64,000 bases of DNA from assembly GCA_032207245.1 (NCBI GenBank), contig CM063509.1:147501-211500 (forward strand). Direction: 5' to 3'. Under the pieces are notes generated by a model that ran no database searches, was not told the DNA's origin, and was given only the letters and a program-made list of their open reading frames with translations. Source of the stretch: Pardosa pseudoannulata. Taxonomy: Eukaryota > Arthropoda > Arachnida > Araneae > Lycosidae. How positions within the stretch are numbered: the first letter of the stretch is position 1; every line of letters begins with the position of its first letter. Below are positions 25,410 to 38,357 of this stretch, piece by piece. Position numbers and translations under genes: made by a program.

Positions 25410-25554
25410 GTGAGTACACCCCAATCGTCCAAATAATGACGGCAAATTTCGAAGGATCTTGCAACCGTGGCGTATCCTAACAGCCAATGATCAACAAGCT
25501 CCTTTTCGCCACGTGACCTTCTAGCTGACGTCACGAGTATGACGTATGCACTGT

Positions 25555-25830
25555 TTAACTCTTGAAGACCCAGACACTAGAATTTCAGTTGTCCTCCGGT
25601 TAGCCCCATGTTTTTCTTCCCTCCAGTCTTTTTTCAATCTAAGTAAACGAGTTTAAAATCGAATAGAGTAGCAACCGGTAGTGTTTCTCGACTTCTTGTA
25701 AAAACCTCAGGGAAACACCCTCCGATGTTTACAGTCATTCTTCTGTTCAACGGTGCACGCCTCTAGAGGGGATGGCTTTGGCTAACTCGGTCGAAAGTTA
25801 TTGTGGAACGGCAAAGTTACCATTTTGTTC
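25555..25830 (+). repeat. Dispersed repeat R4, copy 3
   Basis: AGAATTTCAGTTGTCCTCCG, AATCGAATAGAGTAGCAA and CCGATGTTTACAG match the copies at 2520 and 23085. Confidence 0.65.
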
Positions 25831-26410
25831 CCTGTTACTACTTTTCAAATCGTCCTACTGCTTATCGAAACACTTTCAATGCTGTCAAAGAAACTGGGAT
25901 ACATTTATAGCTTACTATAGTTAAGATTTTAATTTTACGTTTCGATTAAGATAGAATCATACACGAACAAAATTAACTTTGGTTTGATACGAACAAAAAT
26001 AACTTAGTTTATAACTCAGTTAATTTTTAATAAAACCCCTCACAACTTGTGACGTTGTAATTATTGAAGCGATACAAAATTCAAATTTAATACTGTACTG
26101 AGACAGTTTTATTATGTTTTTCATACCTGTTTTATCTTTTAAGTGAGTAACTAGTAGGTTGTGTACATATATTTTTTTCCCTTTGAGAAAATTTTTAACA
26201 TATAACTTACACAGTGTAACTGACACACACAGTGTACACAGTGTTATCTGACACAGTGTAACTAAAGTAACAGCTTATTAGCAATTCAGTGAATAATCCC
26301 AATTTAATAATTATAGAAGACTATATTTGAAATGTGCTCACAAAGAAATATTTTTCTTATAAATTCAGAGACTTTTCAAGTACACAAAAGACGATTCTTC
26401 CTTATTGATA
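25831..26410. other. AT-rich intron, small tandem motif
   Basis: At 26210-26265 ACACAGTGT words recur (ACACAGTGTAACTGACACAC, ACACAGTGTTATCTGACACA), a short degenerate tandem. Nothing else was recognised. Confidence 0.5.
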
Positions 26411-26419
26411 TTCATTCTT

Positions 26420-26860
26420 AAAGGGTCATGCGACTGTTAAATCGACAAAAAAATTGGATTTTTCAGAAAAATATATGTAAAAAGGAATTCAGTTCTGAGC
26501 ATTTTAAAAGATTTCAATTTTGAGAAGAGTTCTCAGTAAAAACGTGGCAGCTGTAAACCAATTGAAACTCAATTTTTCTCAAATTGTGCCTTTTTCACGT
26601 ACCTCAAAAATTTGTAAAGATTTTTTCATGAAACTTTTACAGGTTGTAATTTTCATACGTTTGAACCTAAATATTATTCTATGTTTCTCAAAATGCTTTT
26701 TGCGATGAATTTTGAAACGCTTTTTATAAATATATATATATGTCTTACAAATTTAGGTTCAAAGTTATTTTGAGATATTATAATATGTTTTTGAAAGCAA
26801 TAAGTGTCTTAAACTGAATTATATTTTTAGTAATCGCCTTCGTATCTTTTTTGTGTCTCC
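26420..26860 (-). repeat. Dispersed repeat R3, copy 2
   Basis: The reverse complement carries CAAAATAACTTTGAACCTAA and a short TATATATA segment where copy 1 has its long (TA)n. The start, TTTTTCAGAAAAATATATG, matches the far ends of the other copies. Confidence 0.65.
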
Positions 26861-29399
26861 TTCACATATGAAGTATACACAAGTGGAGGACATTCCGCAA
26901 TTAAACAACAAATATCGTTGTCTGTTAGCATTAGTCCCGCTTCGGTTGCAAGTTCGCTGTGTGTGTGTGTTTGAAATTCCCTAACTGGCAGAAATGAATC
27001 AGTTTCGTTCAAGAAAAGTGTATGACGGAAACTGTATTTGTATTTCGATCCTTCATTTATAAATTCTCGAGACGTTTCCACATAAAAATATTACGCATGA
27101 AAACTAATTTTCCAAACTCATCTATCTTAACATGTCATCCCTCTAATCTCTCTATTGTTGCTTAATTTACCCAACCTTTTATGGCATCCTGCTCGATTGT
27201 ACCACTTTGTAAAAATGATTGTATTTCGTGAAATGGGTTATGGGAGTTATAGGGTGACACATCCCATAGTACAAGCCTCAATGTCATGCCGGATTCAAAA
27301 CTCAATCTAACATATATGAATGTGCTTGTTCATATTCATATTTCGTTTACTAATGATTTTTTTATTAATAAAAACACAAACTTATAAAAAAAAAACAATT
27401 TATTTTCTTATTATTAGCAAATATTAAATAAAGTAAATATAATGAGATCCTTGTGTTTGTCTCGAAGAACAAAATTTTTTTTAATTGGATTCAAAAGAAA
27501 CGCGGTATACAGCTGTGTTCCATCTGTTTTCGGGAAAATATACGAAGAAAAAGGTATTTCTATTCATTCCAAACGGTAATGTTAGTAACTATGCATTCCA
27601 TTCATACTTCTTTTATACACAACTTCGATACCAATTACCGGATTTTCAATCATCGATTGTACATATTAACAACTTTACTGTACAACAAACTGTAATTAAA
27701 ATAATTTTTTTCAATTATAGGAAAAAACTGTTTCTATACATTTTTATTTAATTTTTCTTGTCCGGCGTTATTTTTCGTGTACCACCCAACAGCAATTCGC
27801 GGTGGGAAACGCTGGCTGAGTGTGATAATTTACGAAGCAATTTCCAAGGCGCATGCTCGGACATTCATCGTCATGAAGGAGAGCAGTTCTTTCGAACTCC
27901 TGTTAAAATTCAGAGGCATGTTGTCGAAATTAGAGTTTGAAGTCGATGCTCGATGGCGTGTGTGGCGAAACTATCGAGTCAGTTCAAGTGTTCCGCCACC
28001 GTAGCCGTTCTTTTAATAGAACGACTGCCTGGATCTCAGAAAGTTGTCGATAACAGAGCTCGGATCCCAATTAAGGGGTCTTACTTTGTAGCAGAATGCT
28101 TAATTTTAAATGTTAGAATTTTTTTCCCTCCTCACCTACTTGTGGAGAGCACAAGACACGAATGTAGTAGAAGATACGCTGCTGGTGTTGAAAAGCTAGT
28201 TCATAACTGGTCTTTCTAGCATTAGTTCCCAAAGCAGTAGAACATGTCCCTTTAGAATTTTAATGTTAAGTTTTGCTAATTCTAAAATAAAGTTGTTTGT
28301 TAAGTTTAAAAGTTTCTCAACTCCACCAAAGTGGCGACCTTCAAAATGTTTTCGAGAACGGTGTTCCCATGTAATGTTTGCACTAGTTTTCATCGTAGCA
28401 AGGCGACATCTTTTTCTCTGTTAAAAATTTACTACAACAAATACTCATCGTATTATAATGAAATTTTTACTAACAAATGCTTCGATTGTTCAAAATATCT
28501 TATATATTTTCATACCATAGAAAATAAATTTAATATTAAAAATTTTAGATAAGTATGATTCCTATTTTAAAATCAGAAATTTACTTATACTTCCTGAACT
28601 CAGGATTCTAATAAACATGGCGGGGGCCATAAACAAAATTCCACTGGTTATGAAAAAGAATAGGGTGTGAATAAAACTTGAACAAAATTAATGATTATTT
28701 TATTGAATAGGATTGAGATATTTCAAAAAAGTAATATTTTTTAAAGTATATACAAATATAAAATAAAATTATTGACCGTTAACCAATTAATTAAAGGTAG
28801 AAGTTATTCTACGTAACAATTTGGATATATCTACCGAAAGTCATCCAAATATATCGTACAGTTTTTGAAATACAATGCGCGCAAGAGTCAAATTTTAGAA
28901 AACCAGGAAAATTACTCAACTTCCCTTTTTTTTTTTTTTTTTTTAAATACTTGCAACGAACAGCAGTGTATGCGTTTCTACCTATTTCATGAACGTCAAG
29001 ATTAAATAAATAACAAAAATGTAGATTTTTCCCCTTAATTTCATTAATAATTTTAATTTATTGTCTTTCAACTTTACCCTTTAACTCCAATTTAGGAAAA
29101 CTTTTATTTCTTTATTTCTATTCGGGTCACAAACCGGCCTCTATGGATTGGTTTGGTTTGGTGCAACACGGGAGCTCATGAAAGCGCTGCTTAGAGCCCA
29201 TTCCGAAAGCCTTGAAACTCCAAAGACCAGCGCCTATACTTGACTGAACGAGAATAATGGGCGCCATATTATCGACAGGCAAGTACCCAGGGCCCAAATA
29301 TTTTTAGATCCAGATGTCATTTTGAAATAAATAAATTTTGTAGACTTGAAAATTTCATGTTTTTATTCTATATGCAAATTATGTGAACTAAAATTTTCA
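26861..29399. other. Long unassigned intron stretch
   Basis: No known domain was recognised. 27745-28220 is a GC-richer block with overlapping open frames in two phases. It may be an old transposon or unclassified repeat, but I cannot assign it. 29135-29300 is another GC-richer patch beginning with TGGTTTGGTTTGG. 28920-28945 is a poly(T) run. Confidence 0.4.
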
Positions 29400-30130
29400 T
29401 TATTTCACAGAGTACCCTCACGTATAAATACCCACAGATTTATCAATCATGGGTTTGCACTTAAAAACTAAAGGCAAGAATGCAAACGAAATCCACCCAT
29501 CAGATGGATAGATTTTGAGAACTTTTCTCAAAAATGTTCTCAATCGCAAAATTGAGCTTTCTGATTGGTGGATTCCGTTTGTGAAAAGATTGCAAATAAG
29601 TGCTTTTATTATTGAAGTATTATTAAAAATAGCTGCACTTTGTTTACATATTACTTTAAGTTGAATTTTCTCAGAATGCAAATTTTTAATGTTCCTCAAG
29701 GTTTCTAGAAACCTATTTTATATTTTGGCCTAAAAATTTTTAGCCTTTCAATACAATGATGCATTCTTGACATTGAACTAAAATTATGATTCGATTTTTC
29801 ATTTTAGAGAGATAAATGCGCATCAAAATGACCCCTAAAAAGGAGTAAAATTATAAACATGTTATAATAATAGGCTTTAACTTATGGGTTTTTTTTTTAG
29901 TTAGATTCAATTTTAGAAGTATGTTCTTTAAAAATATAACATTTGTGTGCAAGATGTTGTGTGAAAAAAATCAAGTTATAGATATTTTTTAAAGTTATTT
30001 TTTCGTATCTTTATAAGTATTTAAGGTTAGTTATTTAAACAGATGTAGAATAAATTTTTACCCCCTCCCCCTCAAAAAAATAAAATAAAGCCATTTTAGA
30101 GTGAGATAAAAATGTTCTTTAAATTCGAAA
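29400..30130 (+). repeat. Dispersed repeat R2, copy 3
   Basis: TTTTCTCAGAATGCAAATTT, ATACAATGATGCATTCTT and AAAATGACCCCTAAAAAGG match the R2 copies at 23790, 43640 and 49430. Confidence 0.65.
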
Positions 30131-31066
30131 ACTAGTAAGAAGACCATGCTATCGTTATGCTTCACAAGACTGAAAAATTCAAAAGTTTTGATTTTTCAAA
30201 TCATTTTATATGTATTAAACGACAATCATTCCTGTGCATTTTGGTGCCATTCTTTTATCGAGATTCGAAATAGAACTCGAGTCATGATTAAATGTAATGA
30301 ATTTTCCACAGTTAAGGGGAAGCATTTCTATCTCGTTTCTAAAAGTTCACTCATTGCATTTTAAAAACTATATGAAATATTTGGATGGCATTGGGTAGAT
30401 ATATTCAGTTTCAATTGGCGCGTTCAATAAATGTATTTTATATTTACATATACTTTTAACAATATTACTTTTTGAAAAATATCTGAATCCTATTCAATAA
30501 AAATGCATTAATCTTGTTAAAATGCTTCAGTTTGAGGTATAAGAACGAGGTACTTCCCATTCTTTTTCGTAACAAGAGTTTTGTTTCTGGCACCAATGTA
30601 TTTTTTAGAATCCTGCCAGCAGGATTTGGATTTAAAAGTAGGAATCACACTTATCAATACTTTTAACTATTGACATTTATTTTCTATGATCTAAAAAATG
30701 CGTAGCATATTTTGAATAGTTTAAGCATATTTTGGTTAAAATATCCTTCTAATTTTATGAATATTTGGTGTAGTAATCTTTTCACAGATGAAAAACGATG
30801 CCGCGGGGAGAGACCGTTCTCCCACGGTTGCAAAACATCTAGAGAATCGCCATGTTAAAATGACAAAACTGGATTCAAAGATTGAAAGGTACATGCTCTA
30901 CGGTTTTGGTAACTACTGGCAGTAAGAGCAGTTATGAACACCAGCAGTGTATCTTCTATTCCAGTGCACAAGTGTATGAGGAGGGAAAAAAATGTAAAAT
31001 TGAGCATTCTGTGATCCCTTAAAATAAAATTATGTAATTTATCGTTCATTTTGTTCTGTGTTGTAG
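30131..31066. other. Intron end before Ig4
   Basis: AT-rich with no recognised element. Short frames lack family support. It ends in TTCTGTGTTGTAG. Confidence 0.5.
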
Positions 31067-31278
31067 TCCCTCCTGCGAACGTGAAGCTAACGGGTCCCCA
31101 GGAAGCGAGGAAAGGAGACACGGTGACCTTCATGTGTTCAACCGATGTCAGCAACCCCCAGTCTCAGATCACGTGGATTGTAGACGGGTCCCGAGTGGTC
31201 GGCGGGGAGTCCAAGACTAGCAAGCTCCAGGACGGGTTCATGACAGAGTCCAACCTCACCATCACACTCACCAGGCAG
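31067..31278 (+). CDS. NPHS1-like: Nephrin-like exon: N-terminal part of Ig4
   Basis: The acceptor is TTCTGTGTTGTAG and the donor AGGCAG|GTAAAT; phase 1 in, phase 0 out, 212 nt. Translation opens with PPANVKLTGP, then EARKGDTVTFMCSTD with the first cysteine, a tryptophan in ITWIVDG, and a NLTITLTRQ strand carrying an N-glycosylation sequon. The second cysteine is in the next exon (38063). The FPP.nV...G pattern alternates with the PPGPP pattern along nephrin, and this exon is in the Ig4 slot. The GTAAAT donor is weaker than its neighbours. Confidence 0.93.
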
Positions 31279-31689
31279 GTAAATTCTTTGTGCATCTCAT
31301 TCGTTTAGAATGATTTCTGTTCGGACGTTAGTTCTTTTTTATTAGAAAGGCCATTCGCATATACAATCGAGCTAAAATGGGAGATCTTAGCACTAAGATT
31401 GATTGGCTAGTTCGTAAAAAATCATTTTATGTGGACTTCTTATGAATCGACCCGAACTCTGCAGTGCTGGGTAGCGCAAAAATGAATTTGTGTGAAATAC
31501 CACTAATTCCTTTTTGTGCTACTAAGAATTGTTTGAATCCAATTCAAATTCATAAATGTAAAAAGATTAACTAAGTGTAAAAAGTATATCTGATATTTCG
31601 AATTATAAGCAAAAAAATCAGTTACCAGTATGACAAGTACTAAATAATTAAAGCATAATTTTACCCCCCACCACCACAAAAAAATTTCA

Positions 31690-32420
31690 AAATACGAGAT
31701 AATTGTTTGAAATATTTACCTTTTAGAATCATACGACTCTAAAAGTTCGAAAAAATGTAAACAAAAATTATTATTTTCGACATACCTTGAAAACTATCAG
31801 TTTTATAAACTTGTTTTTTTTAACATAGAACAAATTATCTTTTCCCTCATATCTCAGTCATGTTTGAAACTCACAAAAAAAGGAAAAAAAATGTTAGAAA
31901 GTTTTAAATAAGACACAATTTGTTGTTAACAAAATGGGTAACATACAGAATTACTACAAATATAAATTACAGACAGAATTATTATTTAAAACGTGCAACA
32001 ATATTTCAAAATAACTCTGAACCTTAATTTGTATATATTTGAAATACATATATCATAAAAAGAATATTTGAAAAAAGTGAAATTTTTTCCTTAAAAATTA
32101 AAAATTCTTCATTGAAAGAAAAATGATTTGGGGAACTATACAAGAATATTTAGGTTTAATGGGATAAAAATTATATTGTATACAACCTGTAAAAAGTTCA
32201 TGAAAAATTATTAAAAACTTTCGTAAAAAATTCACAAATTGAGAAAAATCAAGTTAGTTTTTTGTTTACAATAAATTACAGTATTTACAAATTTGTTTAT
32301 AGTAAACATCTGACACGTTTTACTTTAAATTTTTTTTAAAAGCTTAGAACTAAATACCTTGTCACATATAATTTTTCTGAAAAATCGAATTTTTTGTCGA
32401 TCTATGACTCCTTATAAATT
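31690..32420 (+). repeat. Dispersed repeat R3, copy 3
   Basis: CATGTTTGAAACTCACAAA, AATTTGTTGTTAACAAAAT and CAATATTTCAAAATAACTCT match 12640-12790. The position of the long (TA)n in copy 1 is only TTTGTATATATTTG here. Confidence 0.65.
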
Positions 32421-33121
32421 TCCCAAATGTTTTCCCAAAAAACATAAAAATTTTATTTGTTTTTGTTGATATACATAGCTACTCATTTCTAAAATGTAGT
32501 TGAGAAATTCTTTAGTTTATTCCTTTTTTCTAACTCGAAGGCAGACGTGCACGAAAACCGTCACCGCAAGGAAGGGGAGTTTGGAGATCTTTCCAGCATC
32601 GTCGAATCTGCTGCAGAATAATAATCAAGAATTACTCAAAAGAATAAAATCTTTCGGAATTCCGAGTCAACAATTTACGAAACACGAGGTTTTTTTCGCA
32701 CGTTCTTCCACGCGACCCCGCATGCACTTCTCTAATCGGTACGGTCATTGGATAAGAAACACGTCTTGACTGTACACTCTTTCGTGATCGCTTTAAAACC
32801 TCTTCCAAAGAGAAGGAAAAAATTGTCACAATTCCTTTTACATTCATCAGTGTTTCAATCTGAAGAAATTGCCGTTTCCTTGGTTACTGGAAAAGGATAT
32901 TAAAAAAATATTAGGCGAGATTCGAAACATGCGATCCGACATTGATTACTTCCAGGGCAACATATCTTTTTTAGAACAGCATGTATGTGTCTTTTCTCCC
33001 GCCAATTTCTCTTCAAAAATTTGCTTCACCAAGTGAAAATAACGCGTGTTTGAATATAGAGATCAATAGTACTGAATTCCCGGTACACCAAAAACTATAA
33101 CAAACTATGTTTATCATTATA

Positions 33122-33124
<3 letters not shown>
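32421..33124. other. Intron stretch without recognised element
   Basis: A frame at 32500-32769 and its antisense partner have no domain signatures. Confidence 0.45.

Positions 33125-33174
<50 letters not shown>
33125..33174. repeat. (TA)n tract, left flank of hAT-like element
   Basis: A pure TA tract ending exactly where CAGTGGCGTGCAG begins. A second TA tract starts at 35614 at the other end of the element. Confidence 0.9.
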
Positions 33175-33177
<3 letters not shown>

Positions 33178-35611
33178 TGGCGTGCAGTAGGTTTTCATGT
33201 AGGGTGTGCAGAGAATTTGGATTTTCCAATAAATCTTTAATTATTGAGACATCCGAGTTCTCCATTCTGAAACGGGTTATTTATTACAAATATAAATTTA
33301 AAGATTACAATAAATAAAATATTTACCTACGAGTAGTCGAGTTATAACCATAAAAACAGCTAAACTTATGAGAATTTTACTAGCACTTAAGCGGAAATCA
33401 TGTCTTTTGTTGTATGGTGTCATATCGGCATCGAAAAAACGACGCTTCGGGCTTCCACGATATGTTCAGCAAACGTAGCACCACGTGGCGCCCGCCACTG
33501 CGGTGCCGACAAACCGAACGTCTATTCCACGTGAAGAGGATGTCGCTGCACGCTGGCACAATAGAGCGAACTGTTTCTTGTTCGGTCAGTGGATTAAATT
33601 ATATTTATTAAAGGTTTTTAACATTTGGTTGGTTGGAGTTTTACGGCGCAAGGTCCTATTTAGGACATAAGCGCCAAGCACAAGTTTTTAACATTTGGAA
33701 ATCATATATTCTGCGAAAAACATCTTGACAATTTTTAAAAACAAAACTAGGGATATGGTGTTACTTAATATAACTTATATACTGTCTGTAAGACACAATG
33801 AATGGTAAAATTTGGACTGTTCTGTTAAAATTCGTTTCTTTAAAACAAAAAAACATAGTTTTTCAGCTAATTATTTCAATTAATAGAATACATCACCGAA
33901 ATTAATTTAACACACTAAAATATTTCACTTTATATTGATGAAATACTTTTTTTATATTTCCATGAAAACAAAATCTTACGATATATAAATTTAAACATTA
34001 ACCGTCTGCAAAATCGCATGGCGAGTTAATCAGTTAAAAAACCAAAATCGCTTCAGCACGTAAGTCCCCGCTCTAATACCTTCTGCTACGCCGATGCTCG
34101 GCGCTACTGAGCCGATCCCCTATACTTTAAATATTATTTTTACTCATTTAATTCTTAATAATATATTTTAATTTAATTGACCTTAAATCCATAAGTTTGC
34201 CGAGGTTCAACCCTATCGGCTCAGACTAATTAATTTCATTAATACATCAAAAGAATTTAGATTAAAAAAAAAGAATTTATTTACTATTTACATATGTACA
34301 TAAAAATATTATTATAATTGTCACTACTTCATAGAATAGTAAACAGAACTTACCCCACTGCAGAGGAAAACCCATCTTGAGTGCATCAAAATAATCTGTT
34401 ACTAACACGATGCATAAAATACCGCAGAAAATTTTCTGCTAGAATTAAAAAGCTATCTCCATTCTATCTAATCTAATCTAATAATCTTCTTTCCTCTCCT
34501 CTTTTCCCCGTATATATCCTCTAATCTTTTTTTCTTAGCCCCTCCTTTTTTCCGTCCCATTTGGGAAAATAGCCACTCTTGAAAATTCAGGTGGTCAGTT
34601 CTCAAATTCTGATTTTTCATTGGATTAGTACCCGACGCTCGTATTTATTTATTTATTTGCATTTTTATATTTATATTTTTTCTAAACTCCCTTCTCGAAA
34701 CATGCCTATCTTGAAAACGTGCCCTTTTTATCTTTTTCCCCCTTTTCTCTCCTTCTCGATATCTTTGTATACTGACCCTTTTATGCATTGAAGGGGTATA
34801 GGGAGTTATTCGTAGTCGCGGCTTCTTTTATGATTTTCCGAAAATACTTTCTCATTCTTAAATCTATAAGTGCGGTATCTTTGTACCTATTACACCTGGC
34901 TTAAATTCCGTTCTGTTCAAATCGTGTTTTTCAAGAGCTCGCGGTTTTGCGTAAGTTTTACGAGCCGGTCTTCTTTTGAAGTGTTGACCACAATTTTATA
35001 TAATTCGGACCTCAGACTGTCCTTTCTTTAATTTCATAATACCTAGCTACTAACTTCTATTTCTAAGAATGTGCGAGGCATGAGCGTTTCTTATAATACT
35101 TTTTCTTATTCTCTACCAGGTGTGGCGCATATGCCGCATTTTCCTTCTTTTTGGATAAAGCCTTAAATTTCTAAACGGGGTTTGTGAATAACATTGTAGA
35201 AAGTCATTGTAAAATTTAGCCTTATACCTTACAGGTGTGGCGTGACTACACGATAAGGCGCATACCACCTATTTGCGAAGAAAACCCTAAAATATGAAAG
35301 GGGTTTTCCAGCACTTCGGATGATTCTGAATGCCAAGTGCAGGAAAAATAGCTGCACGTGCCTCAGTGCGATAGTATGCAGTTCTTCTCCAGTAGCCCAT
35401 ACATATAAAGCGTGATTTTCAATTTAGTGCGTAGTGCGTACACAACAGAACTTCCTATGTTCAAGCAAGCAAATCGACATAATATTTGAATATATTATAA
35501 ATAATATTTATTATATACCATATAAAGATAGGTAGACATAAATGCAGAAATTTATTGTCCCTCATAACTTTGCCAGGGTGTGCACTGCACACCCTGTACA
35601 TATGGACCGCA

Positions 35612-35613
<2 letters not shown>
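33175..35613. mobile_element. hAT-like element inserted in a TA microsatellite
   Basis: The left end reads CAGTGGCGTGCAGTAGG, then ATGTAGGGTGTGCAG. The right end, reverse-complemented, reads CGTGCGGTCC, then TATGTACAGGGTGTGCAG, so the two are imperfect inverted repeats. The right end lacks the first six bases. CAGTGGCGTGC is typical of ZBED-type hAT ends. The 2.4-kb interior is AT-rich with no transposase domain that I can recognise. A known-type short repeat (GGTTGGTTGGAGTTTTACGG) at 33625 lies inside. Confidence 0.55.
33625..33690 (+). repeat. Short SINE-like segment
   Basis: GGTTGGTTGGAGTTTTACGG followed by CGCAAGGTCC and CATAAGCGCCAAGCAC resembles a dispersed arthropod repeat I have seen elsewhere. 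It is only a fragment and its class is uncertain. Confidence 0.45.
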
Positions 35614-35663
<50 letters not shown>

Positions 35664-35907
35664 CACACACATATATATATGTGTGTGTGTGTGTCTACAT
35701 GATGTCATTGACACATGCATACAACTCTCGTATCATGGTACTTAAGCTATATATATATATACACATACATATACATATGTATACATACACGTGTATATAT
35801 ACTTAAATACATATTCATATATATATATATGTACCTATAGATATATACATATAGGCATATATTATGGATGCCTACACACACACACATATATATATAATAT
35901 CAAAATT
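35614..35907. repeat. TA, AC and TG simple-sequence region
   Basis: (TA)n at 35614-35658, then short (AC)n, (TA)n and (TG)n runs to 35695, a non-repeat gap, and TATACATATAC-type sequence from 35748 to 35907. Confidence 0.85.
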
Positions 35908-36116
35908 ATTACATTCTCATATATCATAAAAATCCTCCTCTCTCCTCTTCTATTTCCTTCAAATTTATTTTTCCCAGTCGCAAAATGTTTTAATTTAAGG
36001 AGTATCCCCAACTTAAAATTCTGCCAACTTCTTTCCCAAAGCTTTCTCTGTCCATATTATCCCGGTTCGCTTTTCGATGATCTACGATCTTGGGAATTCT
36101 CTGCTTCTCACTCTGG

Positions 36117-36124
36117 GGTCCAAC
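36117..36124. repeat. Target-site duplication, left copy (GGTCCAAC)
   Basis: This 8-bp word recurs at 37549-37556 directly after the right terminal repeat. Eight bases is the hAT target-duplication length. Confidence 0.8.
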
Positions 36125-37548
36125 GCAGTGATGCCAACTTTCAAAATCAAAATTATGGACTCTAGGTCCTAAAATTATGGCATTGGCTTATAAATTTTCG
36201 TACATTTTTCTAATAGTTTTAATTTTGTTACTAGATGGCGCTTGTACGATATATTTTCCCGTTATACGTTCCTCCCCTCCCCCCCCACTTTTTTGATGGG
36301 GTGGCAAAAAATATGTCAATATTTTAATATTTTTCTATCACTCCTTATTTTACTTTTAATGAAACACCAGACATGTAATTTTTCTTTACTGATCTAAGCA
36401 TTTTCATACCATATATAAAAAGTTTCAATATAGATACTGAATCAGTTCTTAAACAATTTACAGCAAATTAATTGTTTATAAAACCATATAATTTACTTAT
36501 AATTTGGAAAAAAAGTAGAAGAATGAATGATAATGAAATCAAGAGATTAATTATTTTTATTTATATATTTTTATGCATTTCACTGAAATCTTGGACTATT
36601 TATAAATATATTTAGGTTATAAGATTAATATATTTCTATGCAATAAAATGTTTAATTAGTTTTCTTTATTCTATTTGCCCTCAATAAAACTATTTGGCCA
36701 TTTTATGTATTGACAGAAGAAAAAAACTTTATATATACTTTTTGATAATGTTATAATTCATTATTTACTGTGGTTTTTTAAAATATGAAATATTCAGTAA
36801 TAAAAACGATTATTATTTAATAATCGGTTTAATTACTAAAAATACCATATTTTGGTGAAAACTGCAATAGTACAAGTAAAATGCAAAATTACTTCTCATT
36901 ATCCTTAATTATGTAATCATTAAAGAAATATCTCCAGTATAATTGTGAATATTCAGTAATTATGCATCTAACAATTTTGTGTTTTATGTATTTAAGGATA
37001 AGACTGATTTAAATAATTTTAAATAACTAACAGATAAAAGTACTGGACATAACAGTTTTTAAAATTCTGTATTTTATATTCGTTTCAAATAATATCAAAC
37101 ATTAGTGCCTAGGTCATATACAATTTCACAAATATACATTTTTATTACTATTATTATTATTATTGACACTTTCCCTTCTTTTATTACACAGTACAGATGG
37201 CCTTTCTTAACCTCTGTGTCAGGATTATTTGCTTTCATTTAATAAAGAAGCACCTCAAAACAGGCTCCTTAAGCTGCTCTGAAATCTACAATAATAATTA
37301 TTTCATGGGAAAAAGTGATAAAAAATAAAGACATTCTCAATATTTTGTTGTTGCTCTTCATAGAGTTACAGTTAAATTCCCTGTTTTTTTTAATTCTCCA
37401 TTAGTCTACTGTTGTTTTATCGTACAAATCAGGAAATTATCGTAGGGTTTTTCAGAATTATGTCACATAATTTTGACATAATTTTTCATAGCACAGAGTC
37501 CTAAATTATCGTACATATACGATAATTATCGTATGGTTGGCAATACTG
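36125..37548. mobile_element. Non-autonomous hAT element (large MITE)
   Basis: The left terminus GCAGTGATGCCAACTTT and the right terminus, reverse-complemented CAGTATTGCCAACC, form imperfect inverted repeats (11 of 13 core positions). Both are bordered by the 8-bp duplication GGTCCAAC. The 1.42-kb interior is extremely AT-rich with no transposase frame. A TAGATGGCGC motif lies at 36232-36241. Near the right end ACGATAATTATCGT forms a perfect palindrome. Confidence 0.8.
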
Positions 37549-37556
37549 GGTCCAAC
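37549..37556. repeat. Target-site duplication, right copy (GGTCCAAC)
   Basis: Identical to 36117-36124. Confidence 0.8.
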
Positions 37557-38062
37557 CCTGTTCCTTCTCTCGTCTGCCGTTGACTGGTACAGGTGTCATT
37601 TTTAGGAGCTAATAAATAAAGTTAAGTTTCGCTACGAACTCGGCCTGTTATTCTTAAGAGACTGGCACGGCCTCAACAAATTCAATTAGTTTAGCTAATT
37701 AGGCTTCTGCTTGACCAGCAAGCCCGGGCAAGTAAATAGGGGCTACAATAAATTATTTGTGAAAGGCAGATTTCATTTCCACCTCTTCTTTACACATATA
37801 TACATAAATGATGCTCTGTGTAGATATCTTCCCCCCTGTGCTTTCCGACATTTTCAAAGCGACGAATCGAAATTAAAAAAAGGAAAATATTAAACTATCC
37901 AGGCTGTCTAACCTAATTTAGATTACATGCATGGACATAGGATTTTGGTTTGGCTTTTTTTTTTAAATGAAAAGTATTTCTTTTTTTTTTTTTAAATCTA
38001 GATTCTGCATTTGTAACGATATCAGAAAATGGTATCTACTGACAAAAGTGTTCTCTTTGTAG
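37557..38062. other. Intron end before the second Ig4 exon
   Basis: AT-rich with short poly(T) runs near 37960-37995, ending in TTCTCTTTGTAG. No recognised element. Confidence 0.5.
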
Positions 38063-38150
38063 GACCCGGATGTGAAAACGTTCGCCTGTCACGTCGAGAA
38101 TCCACCCGTGAGGAAGAAAAATGCCAGAACGCTCAAGTTGACAGTAACTT
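38063..38150 (+). CDS. NPHS1-like: Nephrin-like exon: C-terminal end of Ig4
   Basis: A short exon of 88 nt, phase 0 in and phase 1 out. The acceptor is TTCTCTTTGTAG and the donor AACTT|GTGAGT. It encodes [15 protein letters not shown] with the second Ig cysteine, then the last strand KLTVT. It joins in frame to LTITLTRQ of the exon at 31067, across a 6.8-kb intron, the longest complete one in the window. The matching length and spacing to the first cysteine complete Ig4. A long TA/TG-rich composite repeat starts about 80 bp past the donor. Confidence 0.9.
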
Positions 38151-38229
38151 GTGAGTATTATTCGCAAAGAATTCTGTACTTAATACAAGAAGATTCCTAC
38201 AGGAGGGATTGGCCAGGGCACTTACTAGT

Positions 38230-38326
38230 AAAGATACAGATGTATATATGTATATGTATATGTATATATATATATATATGTATATATATATGTATATATA
38301 TATATATATGTATATATACATAAGTG

Positions 38327-38357
<31 letters not shown>

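Noticed and set aside
25147..25464. 105-codon minus-strand frame opposite Ig3
   Set aside because: A shadow of the Ig3 exon with no domain of its own. The same holds for minus frames over 20006-20188, 57355-57546 and 63665-63997.
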